Shown piece after piece: positions 45,573 to 61,034 of a stretch of 64,000 bases of DNA. The stretch is from NCBI RefSeq assembly GCF_030167925.1, contig NZ_JASKUT010000001.1:3928501-3992500 (forward strand), given 5' to 3'. The DNA is from Paenibacillus silviterrae (GTDB lineage Bacteria > Bacillota > Bacilli > Paenibacillales > NBRC-103111). Below the pieces are notes generated by a model. That model saw only the letters and a list, made by a program, of their open reading frames with translations. It was not told the origin of the DNA and did no database searches. Numbering within the stretch: the first letter of the stretch is position 1; every line of letters starts with the position of its first letter. Both the position numbers and the translations under genes were made by a program.

Positions 45573-48068
45573 ATGTCAGAAGAACCGCGTTCGCAAGTAA
45601 AAGAAATCGATATCGGCTCGGAGATGCGCACGTCCTTTATGGATTATGCCATGAGTATCATCGTCAGCCGTGCTTTGCCGGATGTACGTGACGGATTGAA
45701 GCCGGTTCACCGCCGTATTCTTTATGCCATGTCAGAGCTGGGGATGTCCCCGGACAAGCCCTATAAGAAATCGGCGAGGATCGTCGGCGAAGTCATCGGT
45801 AAATACCATCCTCACGGGGACTCTGCCGTGTACGAAACGATGGTGCGGATGGCGCAGGATTTCTCGCTTCGCTATATGCTTGTCGACGGTCACGGGAACT
45901 TTGGTTCGATAGATGGCGATATGGCTGCGGCGATGCGTTATACCGAAGCCAGACTTTCCAAGATTGCGATGGAGCTGCTTCGCGACATTAACAAGGATAC
46001 GATTGATTTTGCACCTAACTATGACGGCGAAGAACAAGAGCCCGTCGTTCTGCCAGCGCGTTTTCCGAACCTGCTGGTAAACGGATTGTCGGGGATTGCG
46101 GTAGGGATGGCAACGAACATTCCTCCTCATAACTTAACCGAAGTCATTAACGGGGTTCAGCAGCTGATCGAGAACCCGGACGTTGCTCCACTTGACCTCA
46201 TGCAGTCGATCAAGGGTCCAGACTTCCCTACGGGCGGGTTCATTCTGGGAAGGGAAGGCATTAAGCAAGCTTATGCAACCGGCCGCGGCTCCGTAACTAT
46301 GCGCGCTAAGGCTACGATTGAAGAGAACAATAACAAGGCGCGTATCATCGTGTACGAACTGCCTTACCAAGTGAACAAAGCCCGACTGATTGAGAAGATT
46401 GCCGAGCTGGTGCGAGAGAAGAAAATCGACGGCATCACAGATCTGCGTGACGAGTCCGACCGTAACGGGATGCGGATTGTCATTGAGCTTCGCCGCGATG
46501 TGAATCCGAATGTCGTGCTCAATAATCTCTACAAGCAGACGGCAATGCAGTCTAACTTCGGGATCATTATGCTGGCGCTTGTCAATGGCGAGCCGAAGGT
46601 GTTGAACCTGAAGGAAATGCTCTATCACTATCTTGAGCACCAGAAGGTCGTTATCCGCAGACGGACCGAATTCGAGCTGAAGAAGGCTGAGGCCCGAGCA
46701 CACATCCTGGAGGGCTTGCGTATTGCGCTGGACCACCTGGATGAGGTTATCGCGCTGATTCGCGCTTCCCGAACGACGGAGGAAGCACGCGACGGCTTGA
46801 TGGAGCGCTTCACCTTAAGCTATGACCAAGCCCAGGCAATTCTCGATATGCGCTTACAGCGCCTGACCGGTTTGGAGCGCGACAAGATTGAAGAGGAATA
46901 CGCAGAGCTGTTAAAGAAAATTGCGGAATACAAAGCGATCCTAGCCGATGAGAAGCTTGTTCTCGACATCATCAGTACAGAACTGAATGAAATCAAGGAT
47001 AAGTTCGGCGATGAACGCCGCTCCGAGATCACTTTCGGCGGCGAAAGCATCGAGGATGAGGATCTGATTCCTCAGAGCGATGTCGTCATTACGATTACCC
47101 ATACGGGATATATTAAACGTTTGCCGGTATCCACCTACCGCAGCCAGAAGCGCGGAGGCAAGGGTGTCATAGGGATGGACACGAAGGACAACGACTTCGT
47201 TGAGCATTTGTTCGTGACCAACACGCACCATTACCTAATGTTCTTCACGAACAAAGGGAAGGCCTACCGTCTCAAGGCTTACGAGATTCCGGATCTCAGC
47301 CGGACGGCTCGGGGAACACCGATTATCAATCTGATTCAGATTGAACAAGGTGAAACGATCAATGCCGTGATTCCGGTAGAAAATTTCGAGGACGATAAGT
47401 ACCTATTCTTCGCAACCAAGAAAGGGATCGTCAAGAAAACTCCGCTGGAGGACTATTCGAATATTCGCAAAGGCGGATTGATTGCTCTATCGCTTCGCGA
47501 GGATGATGACCTGATCAGCGTTCGTCTTACGGATGGCCATCAGTCGATTATTATGGGTACGAAGGAAGGCATCTCGATCCAATTCCCTGAAGAGGAAGTG
47601 CGTCCGATGGGCCGTGCGGCTACAGGGGTGAAAGGGATCGACCTGTCCGATGAGGATGCCGTAATCGACATGGATGTCGTTCATCCGGATAACAGCGTGC
47701 TGATCGTAACCTCCAAGGGATTCGGTAAACGTACGCCGATTTCCGAGTACCGCCTTCAGTCCCGCGGCGGTAAAGGGATCAAGACGCTCAATGTCACTCC
47801 TAAGAACGGCACCGTTGTCGGCCTTAAGATTGTTAACGATGACGAGGACCTGATGATTATTACGGCGATGGGAACCGTAATTCGGACAAGCATGTCCGGG
47901 ATCTCGCTCATGGGACGCAATACGCAGGGCGTTAAACTCATCAATATCAAAGATGAAGACGAAGTTTCGACTTTGGCTCGTGTAGACAAAAGCGAGGAAC
48001 CGGATTCCGATGAGGAAGAGCTGGAAGGCAGCGAGTCTGAAAGCACTACAGAAACAGAAACAGAATAA
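45573..48068 (+). CDS. gyrA: DNA gyrase subunit A
   Basis: From ATG 45573, after GAAGGAGG, the protein has 831 residues. The breakage-reunion domain carries catalytic Tyr123 ([10 protein letters not shown]). The quinolone region keeps Ser84 and Glu88 (HGDSAVYE), the drug-sensitive residues. The C-terminal beta-pinwheel includes the GyrA box region (SQKRGGKGV, about 520) and ends in an acidic Glu/Ser/Thr-rich tail of about 25 residues. A longer frame 33 bases upstream was rejected. A 147-base gap separates it from gyrB, and a terminator follows. Confidence 0.98.
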   Translation: MSEEPRSQVKEIDIGSEMRTSFMDYAMSIIVSRALPDVRDGLKPVHRRILYAMSELGMSPDKPYKKSARIVGEVIGKYHPHGDSAVYETMVRMAQDFSLRYMLVDGHGNFGSIDGDMAAAMRYTEARLSKIAMELLRDINKDTIDFAPNYDGEEQEPVVLPARFPNLLVNGLSGIAVGMATNIPPHNLTEVINGVQQLIENPDVAPLDLMQSIKGPDFPTGGFILGREGIKQAYATGRGSVTMRAKATIEENNNKARIIVYELPYQVNKARLIEKIAELVREKKIDGITDLRDESDRNGMRIVIELRRDVNPNVVLNNLYKQTAMQSNFGIIMLALVNGEPKVLNLKEMLYHYLEHQKVVIRRRTEFELKKAEARAHILEGLRIALDHLDEVIALIRASRTTEEARDGLMERFTLSYDQAQAILDMRLQRLTGLERDKIEEEYAELLKKIAEYKAILADEKLVLDIISTELNEIKDKFGDERRSEITFGGESIEDEDLIPQSDVVITITHTGYIKRLPVSTYRSQKRGGKGVIGMDTKDNDFVEHLFVTNTHHYLMFFTNKGKAYRLKAYEIPDLSRTARGTPIINLIQIEQGETINAVIPVENFEDDKYLFFATKKGIVKKTPLEDYSNIRKGGLIALSLREDDDLISVRLTDGHQSIIMGTKEGISIQFPEEEVRPMGRAATGVKGIDLSDEDAVIDMDVVHPDNSVLIVTSKGFGKRTPISEYRLQSRGGKGIKTLNVTPKNGTVVGLKIVNDDEDLMIITAMGTVIRTSMSGISLMGRNTQGVKLINIKDEDEVSTLARVDKSEEPDSDEEELEGSESESTTETETE

Positions 48069-48089
48069 AGAAAAGAAGTAAACCATGAA

Positions 48090-48120
48090 GAATGGGGGCT
48101 TACATCCCCATTCTTTTTCG
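48090..48120 (+). terminator. Terminator after gyrA
   Basis: GAATGGGG pairs with CCCCATTC around an 8-base loop, followed by TTTTTCGTTT. Confidence 0.9.
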
Positions 48121-48216
48121 TTTATAATACAAGAATATAGGTCTTAAGTATGACTAATCGGGCGGAAGAACCCCTATAGTTAATGCAAGCTAAGTTAAGG
48201 ACAGGTGAGGGATAAC

Positions 48217-49275
48217 ATGAGGACTATTCCCGTTTCCCAGGTAAAGGCCGGAGAGAAAATTGTAGAGAATGTCATCACCAAATTCGATAATGTTTTGTTT
48301 ACTAAGGGTCGGGTGATTAGCGAGCGGGATTTGGAGGTCCTTCGGGCGTTTCTCATTCCATCTGTAACGATTGAATCGAAGCCGGAAGAGGCGGCGGCAA
48401 ATCAAGAGCCGGTAGAGGATGCCTCCAAGAGCATTCTTCCCTTCTTTGAACACTATGAAAAAATGCTCCATTTGTTGAAAAAAGTATTTACCATAGCGGA
48501 TGCCGGCGGAGCCAACCTGCCGATCCTAGAGATTCGAACTACGCTAGAATCGTTGATTCAGTACATTGACTCGTATAATATTTTAACCTTTAACCCGAGA
48601 AGCTTTCAGCTCCGCGACTTTATTTATCACAACAGCATTATGGTGAGTCTAACCTCGTACTACCTGGCTAAATGGCACAACGTGCCCTCCAAGGATTTAA
48701 TGCCGATTGCTTTAGGCGGACTCTTGCACGATATAGGCAATGCCAAGGTAGATCCCAATATCCTGTTTAAGCCTTCTAAGCTTAGCCTGGAGGAGACTGA
48801 GGATATGAAGAAGCATACCGTCATCGGGTACAATATTCTCAAATCCGTACCGGCTATCAATGAAGGGGTGAAGCTTAGCGCGCTGCAGCATCATGAACGG
48901 GAAGACGGCAGCGGCTACCCGCTCGGGATCCGCGGAGATAAGATTCATCCGTATTCCAAGATCATTGCGATCACGGATATGTTCCATGCGATGACGACAG
49001 ACCGCTTCCACAAAAAAGGTACTTCTCCGTACTTGGTTTTGGAGCAGCTCTTTAACGAAGCGTTCGGCAAGATGGATCCCGCATTAATTCAGACGTTTAT
49101 CGCTAAGGTGACCTCCTTCCATAATGGAACACTGGTGAAGCTGAACGATAACCGGATTGGAGAGATTGTATTCTCCGATCGAGCCAATCCTACGAGACCA
49201 TGGGTCAATGTAAACGGAAAAATTATTAACCTCACACTCGAGAGGAGCCTTTATATTCAGGAAGTGCTTCAGTAG
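48217..49275 (+). CDS. HD-GYP domain phosphohydrolase
   Basis: The 352-residue protein has an N-terminal region (about 1-80) with KAGEKIVENVITKFDNVLFTKG, common in these proteins. The HD-GYP domain (about 140-300) contains the metal ligands LLHDIGNAKVD, HTVIGYNIL and QHHEREDGSGYPLGI, and the DMFHAMTTDR helix. Such domains hydrolyse cyclic di-GMP or other cyclic dinucleotides. The GYP motif is intact as GYP in SGYPLG. The ATG at 48217 follows GAGGG at 5 bases. It stands alone between terminators, between gyrA and the rRNA operon, a location seen in other Paenibacillus-type genomes as far as recalled. Confidence 0.92.
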   Translation: MRTIPVSQVKAGEKIVENVITKFDNVLFTKGRVISERDLEVLRAFLIPSVTIESKPEEAAANQEPVEDASKSILPFFEHYEKMLHLLKKVFTIADAGGANLPILEIRTTLESLIQYIDSYNILTFNPRSFQLRDFIYHNSIMVSLTSYYLAKWHNVPSKDLMPIALGGLLHDIGNAKVDPNILFKPSKLSLEETEDMKKHTVIGYNILKSVPAINEGVKLSALQHHEREDGSGYPLGIRGDKIHPYSKIIAITDMFHAMTTDRFHKKGTSPYLVLEQLFNEAFGKMDPALIQTFIAKVTSFHNGTLVKLNDNRIGEIVFSDRANPTRPWVNVNGKIINLTLERSLYIQEVLQ

Positions 49276-49324
49276 AGATTCTCATCCTTACAGCTTGACT
49301 CTTCCAATGGTTTATGATAAATTA

Positions 49325-49359
49325 ATCTTCGCTGCTCCGGTGGCGAGGATTTTTCTTTT
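49325..49359 (+). terminator. Terminator after the HD-GYP gene
   Basis: ATCTTCGC pairs with GCGAGGAT (one G-T) around a 10-base loop, followed by TTTTCTTTTTC. Confidence 0.75.
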
Positions 49360-49411
49360 TCTAGGACGTTAGAGATGACAAGAGTTTCGGCTGACTGGAT
49401 AAAAAAAGAAC

Positions 49412-49441
49412 TTGCATTGGGTTAGGCAAATGTGTTATATT
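49412..49441 (+). promoter_or_regulatory. rRNA operon promoter
   Basis: TTGCAT (49412) and TATATT (49436) are separated by 18 bases, about 120 bases ahead of the mature 16S gene. A shift of one base gives TTATAT with 17-base spacing. A second candidate, TTGACT-17-TAAATT at 49295-49323, lies just before the terminator at 49325. Confidence 0.65.
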
Positions 49442-49561
49442 AATCAAGTCGCCGCTGAAACGGCTGATAACATTGCCCTTTGAAAACTGAACAACGAGAG
49501 AGTGAAAATAAAACGAATCTTCGGATTCGTGCTAGCTTTGAATGAGCAAGTCGAACTTTAC

Positions 49562-51098
<1,537 letters not shown>

Positions 51099-51232
51099 TG
51101 GAGTCCATGATGGCTGCAGGCCATCGGACATAATAGCTGACAACTGACATCGTTCAACGATGTAACAGTTGCAGCGAACTCACTCTCCTCGTTGTTCAGT
51201 TTTGAAAGGTGCAATGCCTTTCAAGTAAATCG

Positions 51233-51349
51233 TTTGGTGATGATGGCGGAAGGGAACCACGCGTACCCATACCGAACACGACCGTTAAGCCTTCCAGCGT
51301 CGATGGTACTTGGACCGAAGGGTCCTGGGAGAGTAGAACGTCGCCAAGC
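51233..51349 (+). rRNA. rrf: 5S ribosomal RNA, copy inside the 16S-23S spacer
   Basis: This 117-base gene starts TTTGGTGATGATGGCGG and contains CCATACCGAACACGACCG and GAGAGTAGAACGTCGCC, as in 5S rRNA. It is identical by eye to the terminal copy at 54834-54950. It lies between 16S and tRNA-Ile, not at the usual end of the operon, and a terminator-like hairpin follows at once. Confidence 0.93.
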
Positions 51350-51356
51350 ACATGAG

Positions 51357-51383
51357 AAAGCCCACCAAGGGTGGGCTTTTCTT
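51357..51383 (+). terminator. Terminator-like hairpin after the internal 5S
   Basis: AAAGCCCACC pairs with GGTGGGCTTT around a 3-base loop, followed by TCTTG. It stands between the internal 5S and tRNA-Ile, so transcription of 23S needs antitermination, read-through, or another promoter. Only 20 bases remain before tRNA-Ile, so no complete promoter fits there. Confidence 0.8.
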
Positions 51384-51403
51384 GTGAGTATTTTACTGCA
51401 TAC

Positions 51404-51481
<78 letters not shown>

Positions 51482-51499
51482 ATAAGTTAATATTTCCTT

Positions 51500-51575
51500 G
51501 GGGCCATAGCTCAGCTGGGAGAGCGCCTGCCTTGCAAGCAGGAGGTCAGCGGTTCGATCCCGCTTGGCTCCACCA
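51500..51575 (+). tRNA. tRNA-Ala(TGC)
   Basis: The 76-base gene with encoded CCA has acceptor GGGGCCA / TGGCTCC, D-arm GCTCAGCTGGGAGAGC, anticodon loop CTTGCAA (anticodon TGC) and T-arm GCGGTTCGATCCCGC. It forms the second spacer tRNA and precedes 23S by about 245 bases of leader. Confidence 0.97.
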
Positions 51576-51820
51576 TAACCTACCACTTGCATCATGACTG
51601 TCGGTATGGTAAGATTGTTTTTGTCGCAATTTGTGACAAAAGATCTTGTTCCTTGAAAACTGGATATCGAAACAAAGCAAAATGTCGAAACATCTATACG
51701 ATGGTTTATCGAGCGAATGCGAGATGAACAATCTTTTAGCTGCTAGTGAGAATGTCTTGAGTTTGGAGTGACTTTGTGCGTAGCACAACGGAACGGAGAA
51801 CCAAGATCATTCGAACGATT

Positions 51821-54750
<2,930 letters not shown>

Positions 54751-54833
54751 TAAAGCATATGACATTTGCTGAAGTTTCGAATCCAGTTTTCAAGGCGCAA
54801 GCCTTGATGGATATTTTCTGACGAAAAATCCGG

Positions 54834-54950
54834 TTTGGTGATGATGGCGGAAGGGAACCACGCGTACCCATACCGAACACGACCGTTAAGCCTTCCAGCG
54901 TCGATGGTACTTGGACCGAAGGGTCCTGGGAGAGTAGAACGTCGCCAAGC
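54834..54950 (+). rRNA. rrf: 5S ribosomal RNA, terminal copy
   Basis: This gene has 117 bases with the same sequence as the copy at 51233. It closes the operon about 80 bases after 23S and is followed by a strong terminator. Confidence 0.97.
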
Positions 54951-54956
54951 AGCACA

Positions 54957-54994
54957 AGAGCCTTATGGGGTGAAACCCGGAAGGCTCTTTTTCT
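54957..54994 (+). terminator. rRNA operon terminator
   Basis: AGAGCCTT pairs with AAGGCTCT around a loop with inner GGGT / ACCC pairing, followed by TTTTCTC. Confidence 0.9.
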
Positions 54995-55033
54995 CATATT
55001 CAAGGCATACTAAAGGTGATTAGAACTTTAAGC

Positions 55034-55062
55034 TTGACACCAATTTTGGGCTTTTGTTAAGA
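55034..55062 (+). promoter_or_regulatory. guaB promoter
   Basis: TTGACA (55034-55039) is a perfect -35 box. After 17 bases comes TTAAGA (55057-55062), a weaker -10. It lies 50 bases before the guaB start. Confidence 0.65.
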
Positions 55063-55096
55063 TTGCAATAATATCTTTCGGTAGGTATAGAAATAA

Positions 55097-56569
<1,473 letters not shown>

Positions 56570-56582
56570 TTTATTGCAAACC

Positions 56583-56610
56583 ACAGGAGGAAACTTCCTC
56601 CTGTTTTTTC
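56583..56610 (+). terminator. Terminator after guaB
   Basis: ACAGGAGG pairs with CCTCCTGT around a short loop, followed by TTTTTCTTTTTT. Confidence 0.9.
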
Positions 56611-56694
56611 TTTTTTGTACAGCATTAGGGCTTATGGTAAAATAGATGTTGCTTGTTTTCAAAGAATCACAATACGAATAATGGGAGTGAGAGG

Positions 56695-57984
56695 ATGTTT
56701 AAGTCAGTGAAGCGCGTTTCCACTTCGTTTATGGCTCTTATTGTACTTACTACGTCTCTGGCTTGGACACAACCCCAGGCAGCTATGGCAGCAGACCCTG
56801 TGGATTTGAAGCTGGATGTGAAATCGGCCATTCTAATGGAAGCATCGACGGGTCAGGTGCTCTATGAGCTTAATGCTGACGAAGCGCTGCCACCGGCAAG
56901 TATGGCCAAAATGATGACGGAGTATCTGGTCATGGATGCCGTAAAGAACGGTAAGATCAAGATGACCGATATGGTGAATACGACTGCTAATGCTGCAACG
57001 GTTATTGGTTCCGGTGACCTTCTGGCAGAGAATGAGAAGGCCACGGTTAAGGATATGTTCTCGGCGATGTCGATTTATTCGGGTAATGACGCTTCGGTTG
57101 CATTGGCGGAGTTTCTTGAGGGCACCGAGGAAAACTTCGCAAAGAAAATGAATGAAAAGGCTAGAGAGATGGGGATGTCCCAAACAGCCAACTTTATTAA
57201 TGCCACAGGGTTGTCCCGCGCAGATATGAAGGCTCCTTACGTACCGAAAGAAATTCAAGGCGAGACGTTAATGACCGCCAGAGATGCCGCCATTCTAGCA
57301 TACAATATTGTTAAAGATCATAAAGATGTGCTTGATTTTACGAAAATTCCTTCTCAGAAATTTAGACCTACAGATAAAGCACCAATGGTCAATTGGAACT
57401 GGATGCTGGAGGGCAATAAGGATATTCTCAATTTCAAACGATATGCCTATCCTGGATTGGACGGTCTAAAGACAGGACATACCAACGAGGCGGGCTGGTG
57501 CTTTACCGGTACGGCCGAACGTGACGGAATTCGTTTGATTAGTGTTATCATGGGAGCGAAAACTGAGCCGAAGCGGTTTGAGGAAAGCCGGAAGATCCTG
57601 GATTATGGATTTAATAATTTTCAGCTGAAGCAAGTGCTTACGGCAAAGTCGGAAATAGATTCCTTGAAAACCGTCCATATTAAAAAAGGTGTAGAGCTGC
57701 AGGTACCTGTGGTGACGCAGACTGGTTTGAATATTGTTGCTAAAAAGGATGCAAAGCCTGAAGAATTCGTTGTGACTGCAGAGCCTGTTGAAGCAAGCAA
57801 GCTGGAGGCGCCGATTCAGAAGGATCAGGTGCTTGGTATTGCCAAGGTTACTTACAATGGCAAAGAGTACCCTGTGAACCTCATTGCGACTCAGGATGTG
57901 GAGAAGGGCGGCTGGTTCCGATTGTTTTTCCGGGCGATTAAAAACTTTTTTGTAGATATGCTCGGCGGAACGCCTCAGGGATAA
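56695..57984 (+). CDS. dacA: D-alanyl-D-alanine carboxypeptidase (penicillin-binding protein 5 type)
   Basis: From ATG 56695 after GGGAGTGAGAGG the precursor has 429 residues. A signal peptide (about 1-32, cleaved near AMAAD) is followed by the serine DD-peptidase domain with Ser69-x-x-Lys72 (SMAK), Ser129-Gly-Asn131 and Lys259-Thr-Gly261. A C-terminal beta-domain and an amphipathic membrane-anchoring end (GWFRLFFRAIKNFFVDMLGG) follow. It trims the terminal D-alanine from pentapeptides. An in-frame start 42 bases upstream was rejected. Confidence 0.97.
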   Translation: MFKSVKRVSTSFMALIVLTTSLAWTQPQAAMAADPVDLKLDVKSAILMEASTGQVLYELNADEALPPASMAKMMTEYLVMDAVKNGKIKMTDMVNTTANAATVIGSGDLLAENEKATVKDMFSAMSIYSGNDASVALAEFLEGTEENFAKKMNEKAREMGMSQTANFINATGLSRADMKAPYVPKEIQGETLMTARDAAILAYNIVKDHKDVLDFTKIPSQKFRPTDKAPMVNWNWMLEGNKDILNFKRYAYPGLDGLKTGHTNEAGWCFTGTAERDGIRLISVIMGAKTEPKRFEESRKILDYGFNNFQLKQVLTAKSEIDSLKTVHIKKGVELQVPVVTQTGLNIVAKKDAKPEEFVVTAEPVEASKLEAPIQKDQVLGIAKVTYNGKEYPVNLIATQDVEKGGWFRLFFRAIKNFFVDMLGGTPQG

Positions 57985-58004
57985 GGGGAATGTCGGCATA
58001 GTTA

Positions 58005-58033
58005 TTGTATATTTATGAAGATTCATGTAAAAT
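58005..58033 (+). promoter_or_regulatory. Promoter before pdxS
   Basis: TTGTAT (58005-58010), a 17-base spacer and TAAAAT (58028-58033) form a likely vegetative promoter, 73 bases ahead of pdxS. Confidence 0.55.
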
Positions 58034-58106
58034 ATTTGTTTAGTTAGTTTGGCCTAAATTTGGCATTTGACTTTAGTTTATTGTATAGATTAGGAGGAGT
58101 TCGGAC

Positions 58107-58988
58107 ATGGAGACAGGAACGTCCAGAGTGAAAAAGGGTATGGCTGAAATGCAAAAGGGTGGCGTCATCATGGACGTCATGAATGCAGAGCAGGCGAGAA
58201 TTGCGGAAGCGGCAGGAGCTTCGGCTGTTATGGCTTTGGAGCGGGTACCTTCCGATATTCGTGCGGCGGGCGGCGTAGCTCGTATGGCTGACCCTACGGT
58301 GATGGAAGAGGTAATGAAGGCCGTTTCCATCCCCGTTATGGCAAAGGCACGGATCGGACATTTTGTCGAAGCAAAAATCCTTGAATCTATGGGTGTAGAC
58401 TACATCGATGAGAGTGAAGTACTGACACCTGCTGACGAAGTGTACCATATCAATAAGAGCGAGTTTACGGTTCCGTTCGTATGCGGAGCAAGAGATCTGG
58501 GAGAAGCGCTGCGGAGAATCGGGGAAGGTGCTTCCATGATCCGTACGAAGGGCGAACCGGGAACAGGAAACATCGTAGAGGCCGTTCGTCATATGCGTAT
58601 GATGGTTTCCCAAATTCGCAAGGTACAAGCTATGTCCCGCGATGAGCTGATGAATGAAGCAAAGCTGCTGGGCGCTCCTTACAACCTGCTGCTTCAGGTT
58701 CATGAGACAGGCAAACTGCCGGTAGTAAACTTCGCTGCAGGCGGAGTTGCAACACCTGCTGATGCGGCTTTGATGATGCATTTGGGTTCTGATGGTGTAT
58801 TCGTGGGCTCCGGTATTTTCAAATCGGATAATCCTGAAAAGTTTGCCAAAGCGATTGTGGAGGCTACTACACACTATACAGACTATGAGTTGATCGCCAG
58901 AGTATCCAAGAATTTGGGTACGCCGATGAAAGGGATCGAGATCTCCAAGCTGCAAGCCTCCGAGCGGATGTCCGAACGCGGCTGGTAA
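58107..58988 (+). CDS. pdxS: Pyridoxal 5'-phosphate synthase subunit PdxS
   Basis: The 293-residue TIM-barrel enzyme makes PLP from ribose 5-phosphate, glyceraldehyde 3-phosphate and ammonia supplied by PdxT. Asp23 (IMDVMN) and Lys80 (VMAKARIGH) match the catalytic residues. [14 protein letters not shown] and [15 protein letters not shown] are family signatures. It is complete, with AGGAGGAG before the ATG, and precedes pdxT by 42 bases. Confidence 0.98.
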   Translation: METGTSRVKKGMAEMQKGGVIMDVMNAEQARIAEAAGASAVMALERVPSDIRAAGGVARMADPTVMEEVMKAVSIPVMAKARIGHFVEAKILESMGVDYIDESEVLTPADEVYHINKSEFTVPFVCGARDLGEALRRIGEGASMIRTKGEPGTGNIVEAVRHMRMMVSQIRKVQAMSRDELMNEAKLLGAPYNLLLQVHETGKLPVVNFAAGGVATPADAALMMHLGSDGVFVGSGIFKSDNPEKFAKAIVEATTHYTDYELIARVSKNLGTPMKGIEISKLQASERMSERGW

Positions 58989-59030
58989 GATTAACGAAGC
59001 CAAGGTAAGCGAAGGAAGAAGGTAACTGGT

Positions 59031-59603
59031 ATGAAAATCGGTGTATTGGCACTGCAGGGTGCAGTAGCTGAGCATATCCGTTTAATAGAAAAGGCCGGTG
59101 CCGAGGGCGTTGTTGTCAAGAAAAGGGAACAGCTGGCCGAGGTGGACGGCATCATCATTCCCGGCGGGGAAAGCACGACAATTGGAAAATTAATGCGTAC
59201 TTACGGGTTCATTGACGGACTTCGCGAGTTTTCTTCCCAAGGCAAACCGATGTTCGGAACTTGCGCCGGATTGATTGTCTTGGCTAAGGAGATTTCTGGT
59301 CAGGATGAAGCTCATCTCGGCGTGATGGATATTCAGGTGGCCCGCAATGCCTTTGGCAGACAGAGAGAGAGCTTTGAAACGGATCTGAAGGTCAAGGGGA
59401 TCGGTGAGGATGTACGGGCTGTCTTTATCAGGGCTCCTTTGATTGAATCGGTAGGCACAGGTGTGGAAATTTTATCGACTTATCAGGATCAGATTGTAGC
59501 AGCCCGCCAAGGGCACTTGCTCGCAGCCTCGTTTCATCCGGAGTTGACCGATGATGAACGGATGCATGCATATTTCCTAGACATGGTACGTGACACGAGG
59601 TAG
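59031..59603 (+). CDS. pdxT: Pyridoxal 5'-phosphate synthase glutaminase subunit PdxT
   Basis: The 190-residue class I glutamine amidotransferase has GVLALQGAVAEH at the start, the oxyanion segment IIPGGESTT, catalytic Cys78 in FGTCAGLIV, and His-Glu in SFHPELTDD. It releases ammonia that passes into the PdxS barrel. It is complete and lies in the pdxST-serS run. Confidence 0.97.
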   Translation: MKIGVLALQGAVAEHIRLIEKAGAEGVVVKKREQLAEVDGIIIPGGESTTIGKLMRTYGFIDGLREFSSQGKPMFGTCAGLIVLAKEISGQDEAHLGVMDIQVARNAFGRQRESFETDLKVKGIGEDVRAVFIRAPLIESVGTGVEILSTYQDQIVAARQGHLLAASFHPELTDDERMHAYFLDMVRDTR

Positions 59604-59615
59604 GAGGGGTTTCCC

Positions 59616-60896
59616 TTGTTGGATGTAAAGCTGTTGCGCAGTGATATGGAGAAAGTAAAGCAAGGCATGGCCAACCGGGGCAGCGTTCCTGCAGAGCTGG
59701 ATCGTTTCACGGAATTGGATGCTAAGCGCAGAGAGCTGCTTCAAGAGGTGGAGCAGCTTAAGAATAGACGGAATGTTGTGTCTCAAGAGGTCGCGGCACT
59801 GAAGAAGGCGAAGGAAAATGCGGACCACCTTATTGAAGAAATGAAGGTTGTCGGTGATCGCATAAAAGGGCTCGACGATGAGATTCGTGTGCTGGAAGCG
59901 GAATTAGACGCGATTGTCATGTCAATTCCGAATGTTCCACATGGAACAGTGCCCGTAGGACATTCCGAGGAGGAGAATGTAGAAATTCGCCGTATCGGGG
60001 AACCAACCGCATTCTCCTATGAACCAAAGCCTCATTGGGAATTGGCACAGCAGTTGAACATTCTTGACTTCGAGGCGGCGGCGAAGGTAACAGGATCCAG
60101 GTTCGTGTTTTATAAGGGACTCGGTGCGCGCTTAGAGCGTGCTCTCATGAACTTTATGATGGACCTGCATGCGGATCAGCACGGCTATGAGGAAATGCTT
60201 CCTCCTTATATCGTCAACCGGGATAGCCTGACAGGGACAGGACAGCTTCCAAAGTTTGAAGAGGATGTCTTTAAGCTGACGGATACGGATTATTACTTAA
60301 TCCCGACAGCTGAGGTTCCTGTAACCAACTATCACCGGGAGGATATTCTTGCCGTTGAGGACTTGCCGAAGTACTTCGTAGCCTTCAGTGCCTGCTTCCG
60401 GTCTGAGGCAGGCTCCGCCGGGAGAGATACGCGCGGCTTGATTCGCCAGCATCAATTCAATAAGATTGAATTAGTAAAGCTGGTGGCTCCGGAAACGTCC
60501 TATGACGAGCTGGAGAAGCTGACGGCGGATGCCGAGAAGGTGCTGCAGCTGCTGAAGCTGCCGTACCGTGTACTGAGCCTCTGTACGGGCGATATCGGGT
60601 TCTCCTCGGCCAAGACGTATGACCTTGAGGTATGGCTCCCAAGCGGGAATTCCTATCGCGAGATTTCGTCCTGCAGCAACTTTGAGGATTTCCAAGCACG
60701 ACGTGCCAATATTCGTTTCCGCCGCGATGCCAAAGCGAAGCCGGAGTTTGTGCATACGTTGAACGGCTCAGGCCTTGCCCTTGGCCGCACAGTTGCTGCA
60801 ATCCTTGAGAACTATCAGCAGGAGGACGGCAGTATTGTGATACCGGAGGTTCTACGCCCTTATATGGGTGGAATTGACCGGATCAGCAGAAAATAA
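59616..60896 (+). CDS. serS: Seryl-tRNA synthetase
   Basis: The 426-residue class II synthetase has the N-terminal tRNA-binding coiled coil (about residues 30-105, with [20 protein letters not shown]). The catalytic domain has motif 2 ([21 protein letters not shown]) and motif 3 ([17 protein letters not shown]). Translation starts at TTG 59616 after TAGGAGGGG. A T-box leader, common before serS in Firmicutes, is absent, since only 12 bases separate it from pdxT. A parS-like palindrome lies inside the gene. tRNA-Ser(UGA) follows 50 bases downstream. Confidence 0.97.
   Translation: MLDVKLLRSDMEKVKQGMANRGSVPAELDRFTELDAKRRELLQEVEQLKNRRNVVSQEVAALKKAKENADHLIEEMKVVGDRIKGLDDEIRVLEAELDAIVMSIPNVPHGTVPVGHSEEENVEIRRIGEPTAFSYEPKPHWELAQQLNILDFEAAAKVTGSRFVFYKGLGARLERALMNFMMDLHADQHGYEEMLPPYIVNRDSLTGTGQLPKFEEDVFKLTDTDYYLIPTAEVPVTNYHREDILAVEDLPKYFVAFSACFRSEAGSAGRDTRGLIRQHQFNKIELVKLVAPETSYDELEKLTADAEKVLQLLKLPYRVLSLCTGDIGFSSAKTYDLEVWLPSGNSYREISSCSNFEDFQARRANIRFRRDAKAKPEFVHTLNGSGLALGRTVAAILENYQQEDGSIVIPEVLRPYMGGIDRISRK
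59933..59948. promoter_or_regulatory. parS-like site inside serS
   Basis: TGTTCCACATGGAACA differs from the perfect site at 32345 by a single central base (CACATG for CACGTG). It may be a weaker ParB loading site on the right arm about 19 kb from the origin. Chance occurrence within coding sequence is possible. Confidence 0.5.
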
Positions 60897-60946
60897 CGCT
60901 TGATAATCGTTTTTGATCTGTGATACAATGCTTCTTGTCACCAATT

Positions 60947-61034
60947 GGAGAGGTGGTCGAGTGGTTTAAGGCAGCGGTCTTGAAAACCGCCGAGGTGCAA
61001 GCCTCCGTGGGTTCGAATCCCACCCTCTCCGCCA
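60947..61034 (+). tRNA. tRNA-Ser(TGA)
   Basis: The 88-base class II gene with encoded CCA has acceptor GGAGAGG / CCTCTCC, anticodon stem-loop GCGGT-CTTGAAA-ACCGC (anticodon TGA), a long variable arm and T-arm GTGGGTTCGAATCCCAC. Its 3' part begins the tandem repeat that follows. Confidence 0.96.

Noticed and set aside
58044..59075. 343-residue open frame on the minus strand opposite pdxS
   Set aside because: Antisense shadow of a highly conserved gene, rich in His, Ser and Arg as expected for such frames.
59604..59616. T-box riboswitch before serS
   Set aside because: Only 12 bases separate pdxT and serS, so no leader RNA can be present.
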